Assembly (NCBI GenBank): GCA_033398695.1
Contig: CM065809.1
Location: 172,040,501-172,104,500, forward strand
Direction of reading: 5' to 3'
Source: Orobanche coerulescens
Lineage: Eukaryota > Streptophyta > Magnoliopsida > Lamiales > Orobanchaceae
Length of the DNA stretch: 64,000 bases
The notes under the pieces were generated by a model. The model was not told the DNA's origin. It was given only the letters and a program-made list of their open reading frames with translations, and searched no databases. Shown here piece by piece: positions 1 to 9,956 of this stretch. The translations under genes and the position numbers were made by a program. Position 1 is the stretch's first letter, and every line of letters begins with the position of its first letter.

Positions 1-1876
1 ACTCGTCGGAAAAACATCGGCATATTCCTCACCACCGGAATATCCGTTAACATTATCGATGATTTCTCGGTTTTGGCCATATAGCACCAATAACCGACAC
101 ATCCCTGATTGAGTAACCTTACTGCTTTCATCAAATTAATGACTTTACCAGAACAGCTGGGATTACCTCCCTGAAACACACATTCGACTCCATCGTCTGA
201 AATGATAGTGACCAAACGCTTTCGGACACTAATGATGGCATCGTGACGATCCATCCAATCAATACCCAAGATGACGTCGTCCCTCGGCAAATCTACTACG
301 ATTAGGTCCGCTGGCCATATACGACCATGAAACTGAATCGGACAATTCTGAATCTCACGACTTCCGACAATTCGTCTACCATCAGGTAGGCCAATGACAT
401 AAGGCTCACAACTAATAGCACTTCCCAGACGTAGTCTACTCAAACATGACTCGGAAATGAATGAATGAGATGCACCGAGATCAAAAAGGGTACACACGCT
501 TGAGATAGAATTTCGAGTGTACACGAGATCATTCGGCCTCGGGATCATCGGTCTTCTTCATCTCATAAATTCGGGGCTTGCCGGCCGCCGAACCGGACGC
601 TCCCGTCTGATAGCTCTTGGCTCCGCCTTTAGCTCTGTCGTCTTGAACGACGCCGACCGAGTGGCCTGATTACGCACCCCTGAATGACACAGGGCTTGAG
701 ATGACGCCGGAGTGGGTTTAAAGTCCCTACGGCAAAAACGGGCCCTATGCCCGGCAATCCCACGATTGTGGCACGTGATGCATCGCTTTCGGACACTTGG
801 TGCCGAAATGACCTGTTCCTCACGGTTGAAACAAGTGATGGCCGAATCGCCGCCGCGATCGAGATTCCGCGGTTTAGACGCCGGGAGGTCGCTCGAAAAA
901 GTAGAGCCCGCACGTGGTTTCTTGAAAGTGGCACACTCCCGCCGATCGACACGGTTCTTGGACTTCTTGCTAGCGCACGAAGGTTGCCGCTTAGCAATTT
1001 CCTTAGCCGTAAGCTCGTAAGTGAGAGCTTTCTCAATGAACTCGGCAGTGGTACGGTTATGATTAAGCAACTCAAGTCTCATACGGGGTTTCACCTCTTC
1101 TGAAATACTTGATCTTGTCCGCTTCGAGTGAATGATAGATGAGGCGAACGGAAGAAGTTCTGAAATTTTTCGGCGATGGCGAGAACGTCATCATCCGTCG
1201 AAAGGTCGGGAGTGAGTAATTCCGACAACTTGGCCTCCCTGAGTGGGGCCGGATAGTACTTCTCCATCATGAGAGTCTTGAACTGGTCCCAAGTACATGT
1301 TCCGTCTGTGGGCTTCAACGATAACCACCATGAATGAGCGCTCTTACCGAGATAGTAAGCCGCAACTGAAACTTTATGCCCTTCAGGGCAATCCACCATA
1401 GCAAATAACTTCTCAAAATGCTCAAGCCAGTGAACAATATCCGCCGGCTCAGATGAGCCCTCAAAAGTAGGTGGTCGCTGGTGAGAGATATCGCTAATGA
1501 TATTGCTTACACCCCTCTCTTGCCTCTGAGGTGGCGGCGGAGGAGCCTGCTGATTTTGATTGACGGAGTTATGCATCGTCTCCATCAACTGAGCCATCTG
1601 GGTCATTTGGGCCATCATGCCCTGCATAAATGCGAGTGGGTCGACCCGAACACCCTCTGACTGAGCCGTGTCCCGGGTACGACTCCCTGACAGTGAATGA
1701 TCGCGTCCAGGTGAGTGAGTGGCAGCGTCGCTGCTCGATGAGTTAGCATTATTCCTGGCATTTGCACGGGTATTCGCACGAGCTCTCGGGATTCGGCCCG
1801 CTCCACGGCCTCGTCCTCCACGTCCTCTGCCAGCCCTTTCCATACTGAAGTGGAAAGTCATATGATGGTTACACAT
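1..1876 (-). pseudogene. gag-pro: Gag-protease of second family A Ty3/Tekay-type element, partial and frameshifted
   Basis: This is the 5' coding part of a Ty3/gypsy element; pol lies beyond the left edge. The first Met reading starts at 1876, and the open reading frame to 1091 encodes an Arg/Gly-rich N-terminus, a poly-Pro/Gln stretch and the retrotransposon Gag domain (W..FEKLFAMVDCPEGHKV, then W.QF). Frameshifts near 1090 split off a degenerate zinc knuckle around 730-790, where the second Cys of CX2CX4HX4C is Arg (CHNRG); in the 7.8-9.5 kb copy it is Cys. The aspartic protease follows at about 1-500; its catalytic DTGA reads DLGA here (around 485-495), and the change falls on a CTG trinucleotide. 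The copy is over 95% similar by eye to 7620-9495. It probably makes no functional polyprotein as written, but several lesions may be consensus errors. Confidence 0.9.
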
Positions 1877-2335
1877 CTCGCATGAGTATCACATTATGAT
1901 TATATTATGAAATGATGAAAATGAGCATACGTGCTCAAATACAACGATTACATGAATGATTGATTGACGTGACATGATTATCTGATGAAGTTACTGAAAT
2001 GATTATCTTGAACAATTTAACAAAATCGATGATATGATCTTCAAGATCAACAACTGAGTAATGAAATGAATTGAGTGATTAATGAGTTAACATTATCGAC
2101 TTGATCACAATTGAAATTGATGAATGAGGATTGTTAACTGATGAATTATGAATGAATGATTATTGCGTAAATTATACCATGGCATCGAAATCTTACGCTT
2201 CTTGGTCTGATTGGCTCGGCATTTGCACAGGTCACACGTGACGCGAAAGTCCAATGATACTAGTCTGATGACGATGATTTCAAATGAGACATGACTTGGA
2301 GGGTAGTATTCAAAACCACGCTCCGATACCAACTC
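1877..2335 (-). other. Leader and primer-binding site of second family A element
   Basis: Non-coding leader rich in TGA/ATGA repeats between the gag start and LTR A1. The primer-binding site is 2320-2331, read on the minus strand as TGGTATCGGAGC. This resembles the initiator-Met-tRNA-type PBS (TGGTATCAGAGC) with one change. It lies 4 bases from the LTR end. A PBS and gag on the outer side of this LTR show that the LTR is shared by two tandem elements. Confidence 0.85.
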
Positions 2336-3933
2336 TGTAACACCCCAAACTAGGCGGATATTACAGTGCCGTGGACCCCCGACTGGGACCCACCTGGCGA
2401 ATGAAAATGAATGAATTACACAGGTAAATGTAGTACCGAACCACATTACAACATCAATTACTCCGACGAGGAGTTTTATACAACACACCAGTGATAAAAT
2501 AGAATACATGTGTATTTTATCTGACGATAAAATACACAACACAGAATGAAATGAGCATTCAAACGGAATGTCTGCAGCGGAATAAATAAAGGAAACATAA
2601 ATGATCGAATAAATGATCGAATGCATCGGGCCCCTACTAGTATCACTTTGGACTCTCGCCGTCACCGTGCTCTCCCGTGCTTTAGCCTTGCCATGACACG
2701 AAAAACAATATCCCCAACGGGCCGCCATACGTAACAACAATCCTCAAGGGTTGAAAAATACACAATCATGATATATCCGAAATTATGAATTATTCTTGTC
2801 GAAACATACGCAATCAAACATGCTATATGAATCGACTAATCAAGACGGCTCAAAGGAATGGCGCCACACTACGTCCGGATGGAAATGTGTCCGTGCACAA
2901 GCCACCAACGATCAAACACGCGTGGTCTTGTACCTAATCGCCTCACGAGCAATCGACTCGTGTGCACGATCCAATGTGAGGCCACCAACCAACACACGAC
3001 TATAATGTGCCCGACATGAAAATCCTACACATACCAACCGCACGCCAAGATGACCCTAATGCCACAATATGACAAAAGTGACAATGAAAATGAATAATGA
3101 CTCACCAAGATTGAATGATGGTGAAATGAATGATAGCTCAATGAAATGATCGGAACCGCTGCTCCTTATGACTGAGGTGATTAATTGACAATGACGAGTT
3201 TTGATACGATTAATACAATGATGAATGAGTTATGATTATGAATGAACAACGACAAAAGGAATGAATATCCTTTTAACCGAGTAAGAATTAACTTACACAA
3301 TACCGATGATGAATGTCCGTCCACGAACAACGCCCTAAATGAAATATCGGTCGCTCGAACAACCTTGAATAACACAATTACCAATAATCCGATCATTACG
3401 CAAATCAAAACGATCATAATCGACTCAAACATCGACACAACGATATCCGAGCTCGAATGAATCGAAACCAACTCCAAGATGAGTATTTCAAACCATCAAA
3501 ACACTTTCAAGGATATCAATAATCCATTAGGAATCCATAACTCATGATTACAACAACATCAATCGGAAAATCCCCAATTAACCAAGTCAACCCCAAGGGT
3601 TCTTGAAATAATTCGAAAATAACCATTAAATCCGTAGGAATATGTTTATACAAGTTAGATATTCCATATCTAAAATATTCCAATGATAATCGAATCTTTG
3701 ACGAAGAAATCTGATTGAAAACCCCAAATTTCAGTAATTCTAGATCCTAGTGTTTAATACCTTTGATTCGATGTGATGAAGATGATGAAATGATGATCAA
3801 TCCGAAAGATGAGCTTGAAGATGATGATTGATGATTACCCCTCGAAGAATCCTCTCCGAATCGCTCGAAATCGCCCAAAACTACCGAAGGAATGAAATGA
3901 GATGAAAATGACGAACTCGACTAAACTGTCCAA

Positions 3934-3939
3934 TTTATA
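3934..3939 (-). promoter_or_regulatory. Probable TATA box of LTR A1
   Basis: Minus-strand GAGTATAAATTGG directly downstream of the palindrome array; the same context recurs at 11552-11557 in LTR A2. Transcription toward lower coordinates agrees with gag-pol orientation. The start site itself is not determined. Confidence 0.6.
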
Positions 3940-3947
3940 CTCCTGTG

Positions 3948-4502
3948 TTAGCGTGCGCTAGCCCTTGTGCATAGCGTGCGCTAACGTGTAATTGGGTAGT
4001 CCAAGACTTCGTCCGAACACGGTAGCGCGCGCTACGTACCTATTTGTAGCGTGCGCTACGGCCATACTACTAGCGTGCGCTAATATCCATTGTTAGCGTG
4101 CGCTAGCGAAATATTTGACCCCGATCGGAGTCCGTAAAACCGCTCGACCTCGATTCGACCCGATAGCGTGCGCTACAACCATTGTTTAGCGTGCGCTAAT
4201 ATATCGATTGCGTACGCTAACAACAATGCATAGCGTCGCTATGAATTAACCGGTGCGATCCGGAGCCACCGGACTCAACTCGATCCGTCCCTAGTGCGCT
4301 ACTCCACACATATAGCGTGCGCTACTACAACCCGTTAGCGCGCTACTTACCACTCGTAGCGTGCGCTACAAATATTCTCACCGCACCCAAGACCTTCTGG
4401 ACTGCAGCCAAGGTAGCCTTAGCGTGCGCTAAAGCTGAGCGGTAGCGTGCGCTACCTATACCCAATTAGCGTACGCTAAAAGGAGTATGTAGCGTGCGCT
4501 AC
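3948..4502 (-). promoter_or_regulatory. Array of about 18 TAGCGTGCGCTA palindromes in U3 of LTR A1
   Basis: About 18 copies or near copies of TAGCGTGCGCTA with irregular 15-45 base spacing. The outermost bases often co-vary to keep the dyad (TTAGCG..CGCTAA, GTAGCG..CGCTAC, GGTAGCG..CGCTACC). Variants include TAGCGCGCGCTA and TTGCGTACGCTAA. Reading on the minus strand, the array ends about 10 bases upstream of a TATA box. An enhancer-like U3 role is inferred from this position. Confidence 0.8.
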
Positions 4503-4744
4503 TCCTCACACACAGCTCGCAACGAAAATGACAATGATGATAAACATGGCACGAAACTCCAATCAGATTAGTGATGAATGACGATTGATACACGATACAA
4601 TTACTCTGAATGATAAATACCATGACTGAATATGAGTGACAAATGATCAATGATGAATGAGATTACTGAGCATCAATTACTGAATGATAATTACTGAGTG
4701 ATAATTACTGAATGATAATTACTGAGTTACAACCGGGTATTACA

Positions 4745-4775
4745 TACACCCCCCCTTAAAAGAGTTTCGTCCCCG
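4745..4775 (-). other. Polypurine tract and conserved pre-PPT motif of family A element
   Basis: On the minus strand a GGGACGAAACTCTTTTAAG motif runs into a G7 tract directly before the LTR start TGTAATACCC. Sister motifs precede the LTRs of families C and G (14470-14497, 42930-42965, 60255-60283, 63883-63920). Confidence 0.85.
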
Positions 4776-4778
4776 AAA

Positions 4779-6226
4779 CTAAGGGTCAAACAACTCGGGA
4801 TAACTCTCTCGCATACTATCCTCGGTTTCCCAAGTAGCCTCTTCGACTCCGTGTCTAGACCACTGAATTTTAACCAAAGGAATCGTCTTATTCCTCAACT
4901 GTTTGATTCGCCGCTCTAAAACTCGTATAGGACGCTCCTCATATGAATGATCGTCGGCGATCTCGATTCGTCGGCGAATCAAGTATGTGACTCGGGTCGG
5001 CAACATACTTCCGCAGCTGAGAGACATGAAACACATTATGAATTCGGCTCAACGCCGGAGGTAAAGCCAATCGATAAGCTAACTCGCCTACTCGATCCAA
5101 AATCTCAAACGGTCCAATGAATCTCGGACTCAACTTCCCTCTCTTCCCAAAACGGAAGATACCACGACTCGGGGATACCTTGACCAACACGTGGTCACCA
5201 GCCTCGAACTCTAATGGTCGACGATGGTTATCTGCATACGATTTCTGTCGACTCTGAGCTGTCAACAAACGACTCCTGATCAAAGCTAACTTCTCACGGG
5301 CGGCTATAAGCATATCGGGCTCGGTGCCCAATGATTCTGATAAGTCGTCCCAACACAACGGAGATCGACAACGACGACCATACAAGGCCTCGTAAGGTGC
5401 CATCTTGATCGAAGCATGCCAACTATTATTATACGTGAACTCGATCAATGGTAGTTGGGCTTCCCAATCGTCTTTCCAATCGAGGACGCATGCCCTCAAC
5501 ATGTCCTCTAAGGTCCGATCGTCCTCTCGATTGTCCGTCGGACCGAGGGTGAAAAGCGGTGCGAGATTAAGCCGGGTTCCCATAGCGCGATGAACCGATT
5601 TCCAAAAGTGCGACACAAACCGTCCGTCACGATCGGAAACGATACTTTTAGGAGTACCGTGAGTCGACTATCTCTTTGATGAACAGTTGAGCAAGTCTCT
5701 CGGGACCCCACGTATCCTTGATCTCAAGGAAATGAGCTGATTTGGTTAAGCGGTCCACGATCACCCAGATCGTGTTCATGCCACGACGACTCGTCGGCAA
5801 ACTCGTGATGAAATCCATAGAAATGTCTTCCCGCTTCCACTCGGGAATAGGAAGAGGTTTCGGATACCCGCCGGTCGCCGATGTTCAATCTTAACTTGTT
5901 GACAGTTAAGCATCTCGAAACAAATTCTGCGACTTCTCGCTTCATATTACTCCACCGGTAATTTTGTTTCAAGTCCTTGTACATCTTGCTAGACCCGGAT
6001 GAACAGAATAAGGGGTAGCATGAGCTTCTCTCAAAATAGAGTTTTTCAACTCTTCGTTCGCCGATACGCACAACCGATTCTTAAACCTCAAAAGTCCATC
6101 CTCGTGGACCACAAATCCAGGGCTTTCCCCTGAGCCACATCCTCTCGGATGCGCAACAATGATGGGTCCGAACCCTGATTCTCTCGGATTTCCTCCTCGA
6201 GTGACGATGAAATCTCTAACATACAA
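4779..6226 (-). pseudogene. pol (IN): Integrase with GPY/F module and chromodomain-like C-terminus, frameshifted
   Basis: Integrase inserts the cDNA into the genome. The HHCC zinc-binding region starts near 6050 (EAHATPYSVHPG) and continues with KMYKDLKQNYRW in the overlapping reading frame 5724-6071. The catalytic core is broken by frameshifts between about 5600 and 5900. The 5616-4939 segment gives the end of the core (YNNSWHASIKMAPYEALYGRRC) and the GPY/F module (LSPRFIGPFEILDRVG), followed by LSRIHNVFHVSQLRKY. A frame change leads into 5036-4779, with YEERPIRVLERRIKQLRNK and VEEATWETED ending in YPELFDP. That tail is typical of plant chromoviruses and is thought to steer insertion to heterochromatin. 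The stop lies just before the polypurine tract. Confidence 0.9.
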
Positions 6227-6984
6227 AGCCGCCCGAACTCGCCAAGCCGGACCTCGATCTCGGGTCTAAGGAATTCCTATTGAAGCTCCTTCGAATCGTT
6301 AAACGGGCAAGCATCTGCTCTGAACGGACTTACGACTCAAGGCGTCGGCGCGACAACATTCGCCTTGCCGGGTGGTAAAGGATCTCGATATCATAATCTT
6401 TGATTAATTCCAACCACTGTCTCTCGCGCATATTTAACTCCTTCGAGTAAATATATACTTTAAGCTCTTATGATCGGTGAATATCCGATGTGTAACGCCA
6501 TAAAGATAATGACGCCAAATTTTCAAAGCGAACACAACGGCTGCTAGCTCCAGGTAGTGGGTCGGATAATAAATCTAGTAAGGTCTCAATTGCCGTGAAG
6601 CATAGGCAATAACCTTCCCGTTCTGCATGAGTACACATCCGAGACCCCGTCCGACGCATCACTATTGACCACAATTCCTTCCGTCCCCAGCGGCAAGGTA
6701 AGTATAGGTGCTGAAATTCACCGTCTCTTGAGTTCGTCAAAACTCCGTTGACAAGCGTCGGACCACGTGTATTTCTTATCCTTCCGCAACAGGTTCGTTA
6801 AGGGTTGAGCGATTCGAGAAAATCCTCTACAAATCGCCGATAATAACCCGCTAATCCGAGGAAACTTGGATTTCCTTAACATTCTTCGGAGGTAGCCAAT
6901 CTCGAATAGCCTCCGTCTTCGAGGATCGACGCGAACTCCGTCGATGAAATTACGTGTCCGAGAAACGTCACTTCGGACATCCAA
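6227..6984 (-). pseudogene. pol (RH): RT connection and RNase H region, frameshifted
   Basis: Three minus-strand segments (6984-6718, 6740-6468 and the following bases) carry the thumb/connection and RNase H of the same polyprotein. Visible landmarks are FSRIAQPLTNLLRKDKKYTW and a TDHKSL motif near 6460-6485 in a different frame from its upstream part. Frameshifts occur about every 100-200 bases, several where relatives would have CTG or CAG (for instance near 6920-6945). It cannot encode active RNase H as written. Confidence 0.85.
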
Positions 6985-7751
6985 AACTCACATTTGGAAA
7001 ACTTCCCATAAAGTTGTTCTCGCCTCAACACGTCGAGAACTAGATGAAGGTGAGACTCGTGTTCCTCCCGGTCACGAGAATAAATCAAAATGTCATCAAT
7101 GAAGACAACAACAAACCGATCCAAAAAGTCGATGAAGACCCGATTCATTAACTCCATGAATACCGCAGGTGCATTAGTCAAACCGAACGGCATAACCACA
7201 AACTCATAATGACCATAGCGTGTTCGAAACGCCGTCCTCGCGATATCCGACTCTCGAATCCGCAACTGATGATCTCCAGATCTTAAGTCGATCTTGGAAA
7301 ATACTGAAGCTCCCTGAAGTTGATCTAAGAGATCGTCAATACGGGGTAAGGGATACTTATTCTTGATCGTCACCCTGTTCAACTCCCGATAATCAATACA
7401 TAAGCGGAATGAACCATCCTTCTTCTTGACAAACAACACAGGTGCTCCCCACGGGGACGCACTCGGTCGGATATAACCTTTCTCGAACAACTCCTCAAGT
7501 TGGTTCTTTAGTTCCTGCATTTCGGTCGGGGCCATCCGGTACGGTGCCTTCGATATCGGGGACGTACTGTGCTCCACCAATCGTGAATTCCACATCCCTC
7601 TGTGGAGGCAAACCTGGTAACTCGTCTGGAAAAACATCGGCATATTCCCTCACCACCGGAATATCCGTTAACATTACTGATGATTTCTCGGTTTTGGCCA
7701 TATAGCACCAATAACCGACACATCCCTGATTGAGTAACCTTACTGCTTTCA
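6876..7751 (-). pseudogene. pol (RT): Reverse transcriptase, catalytic core intact in one frame
   Basis: The 7643-6876 frame holds nearly the whole RT palm: [34 protein letters not shown], the FSKIDLRSG motif, [12 protein letters not shown] and the catalytic FIDDILIYS (the YXDD box reads FIDD, usual in plant Ty3 elements), then FLGHVIS. Its N-terminal part ([15 protein letters not shown]) is in another frame, 7755-7495, so there is at least one frameshift near 7540-7600. At the C-terminal end the frame changes near 6930. RT copies element RNA into cDNA inside the virus-like particle. Confidence 0.93.
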
Positions 7752-9495
7752 TCAAATTAATGACTTTACTGCAATGGGATTACCTCCCTGAAACACACAT
7801 TCGACTCCATCGTCTGAAATGATAGTGACCAAACGCTTTCGGACACTAATGATGGCATCGTGACGATCCATCCAATCAATACCCAAGATGACGTCGTCCC
7901 TCGGCAAATCTACTACGATTAGGTCCGCTGGCCATATACGACCATGAAACTGAATCGGACAATTCTGAATCTCACGACTTCCGACAATTCGTCTACCATC
8001 AGGTAGGCCAATGACATAAGGCTCACAACTAATAGCACTTCCCAGACGTAGTCTACTCAAACATGACTCGGAAATGAATGAATGAGATGCACCAGTATCA
8101 AAAAGGGTACACACAGGTTGAGATAGAATTTCGAGTGTACCTGAGATCATTCGGGCCTCAGGATCATCGGTCTTCTTCATCTCATAAATTCGGGGCTTGC
8201 CGGCCGCCGAACCGGACGCTCCCGTCTGATAGCTCTTGGCTCCGCCTTTAGCTCCTGTCGTCTTGAACGACGCTGACTGAGTGGCCTGATTCTGCACCCC
8301 TGAATGACCTGGGGCTTGAGATGACGCCGGAGTGGGTTTAAAGTCCCTACGGCAAAAACGGGCCCTATGCCCAGCAATCCCACAATTGTGGCACGTGATG
8401 ATCAAGCTTTGGACACTTGGTGCCGAAATGACCTGTTCCTCACACTTGAAACAAGTGATGGCCGAATCGGCCGCTCGCGATCGAGATTCCGCGGGTTTAG
8501 ACGCCGGGAGGTCGCTCGTAAAAGTAGAGCCCGCACGTGGTTTCTTGAAAGTGGCACGACTCCGTCGACCGATTACGGTTCTTGGACTTCTTGCTAGCGC
8601 ACGAAGGTTGCCGCTTAGCAATTTCCTTAGCCGTAAGCTCGTAAGTGAGAGCTTTCTCAATGAACTCGCAGTGGTACAGTTATGATTAAGCAACTGAAGT
8701 CTCATACGGGGTTTCAGCCTCTTGCTGAAATACTTGATCTTGTCCGCTTCTGAGTGAATGATAGATGAGGCGAACGGAAGAAGTTCCTGAAATTTTTCGG
8801 CGATGGCGAGAACGTCATCATCCGTCGAAAGGTCGGAAGTGAGTAATTCCGACAACTTGGCCTCCCTGAGTGGGGCCGGATAGTACCTCTCCATCATGAG
8901 AGTCTTGAACTGGTCCCAAGTACATGTTCCGTCTGTGGGCTTCAACGATAACCACCATGAATGAGCGCTCTTACCGAGATAGTAAGCCGCAACTGAAACT
9001 TTATGCCCTTCGGGGCAATCCACCATAGCAAATAACTTCTCAAAATGCTCAAGCCAGTGAACAATATCCGCCGGCTCAGATGAGCCCTCAAAAGTAGGTG
9101 GTCGCTGGCGAGAGATATCGCTAATGATATTGCTTACACCCCTCTCTTGCCTCTGAGGTGGCGGCGGAGGAGCCTGCTGATTTTGATTGACGTAGTTATG
9201 CATCGTCTCCATCAACTGAGCCATCTGGGTCATTTGGGCCATCATGCCCTGCATAAATGCGAGTGGGTCGACCCGAACACCCTCTGACTGAGCCGTGTCC
9301 GGTGCGACTCACGACGATGAATGATCGCGTCCGGTGAGTGAGTGGCGTCGCCGCCGATGAGTTAGCATTATTCCTGGCATTTGCACGGGTATTCGCACGA
9401 GCTCTCGGGATTCGGCCCGCTCCACGGCCTCGTCCTCCACGTCCTCTGCCAGCCCTTTCCATACTGAAGTGGAAAGTCATATGATGGTTACACAT
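7752..9495 (-). pseudogene. gag-pro: Gag and aspartic protease of family A element, one frameshift in the N-terminus
   Basis: The Gag N-terminus (9495-9196, Arg/Gly-rich) and the main 500-residue frame (9254-7752) overlap with a frame change near 9300. Order: poly-Pro/Gln linker, retrotransposon Gag domain (HWLEHFEKLFAMVDCPEG, then WDQFKTLMMERYYP), a basic linker, an intact zinc knuckle (CHNCGIAGHRARFC, CX2CX4HX4C) that binds RNA, then the protease with catalytic LFDTGASHSFIS and the ILGIDWMDRHDA flap/helix motif. The frame ends where the 1-1876 copy continues into pol; the difference at about 7768-7775 is a loss of bases at a CAG/CTG cluster, so the stop may not be genuine. Confidence 0.92.
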
Positions 9496-9956
9496 CTCGC
9501 ATGAGTATCACATTATGATTATATTATGAAATGATGAAAATGAGCATACGTGCTCAAATACAACGATTACATGAATGATTGATTGACGTGACATGATTAT
9601 CTGATGAAGTTACTGAAATGATTATCTTGAACAATTTAACAAAATCGATGATATGATCTTCAAGATCAACAACTGAGTAATGAAATGAATTGAGTGATTA
9701 ATGAGTTAACATTATCGACTTGATCACAATTGAAATTGATGAATGAGGATTGTTAACTGATGAATTATGAATGAATGATTATTGCCAGAAATTATACCAT
9801 GGCATCAGAAATCTTACAGTTCTTGGTCTGATTGGCTCGGCATTTGCACAGGTCACACGTGACGCGAAAGTCCAATGATACTAGTCCGATGACGATGATT
9901 TCAAATGAGACATGACTTGGAGGGTAGTATTCAAAACCACGCTCCGATACCAACTC
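9496..9956 (-). other. Leader and primer-binding site of full-length family A element
   Basis: Non-coding leader between LTR A2 and gag, very similar to 1877-2335. PBS at 9941-9952 (minus strand TGGTATCGGAGC). The LTR boundary reads CTCGTAAC here and CTCTGTAAC at 2333-2341, a CTG-to-CG difference. Confidence 0.85.

Larger units (their letters stand above)
2336..4744 (-). repeat. LTR A1 (Ty3 family A), shared between two tandem copies
   Basis: 2409 bp. Minus-strand termini are TGTAATACCC and GGGGTGTTACA. The high-coordinate side is preceded by a polypurine tract (4745-4775), so it is the 3' LTR of 2336-12365. The low-coordinate side is followed by a PBS and gag, so it is also the 5' LTR of the copy at 1-2335. 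It contains the palindrome array at 3948-4502 and a TATA box at 3934-3939. Short ORFs inside it (for example 2796-3005 and 3242-3460, plus strand) recur in LTR A2 and A3 but run against transcription and are not called genes. Confidence 0.95.

Noticed and set aside
712..1103. Plus-strand ORFs opposite gag (also 8332-8685)
   Set aside because: Shadows of the minus-strand gag frame, which has clear Gag and zinc-knuckle motifs.
3948..4502. Possible CRISPR-like array of short palindromic repeats
   Set aside because: Repeats are only about 12 bases, spacing is irregular, context is a plant LTR promoter, and the motif is present in several TE families.
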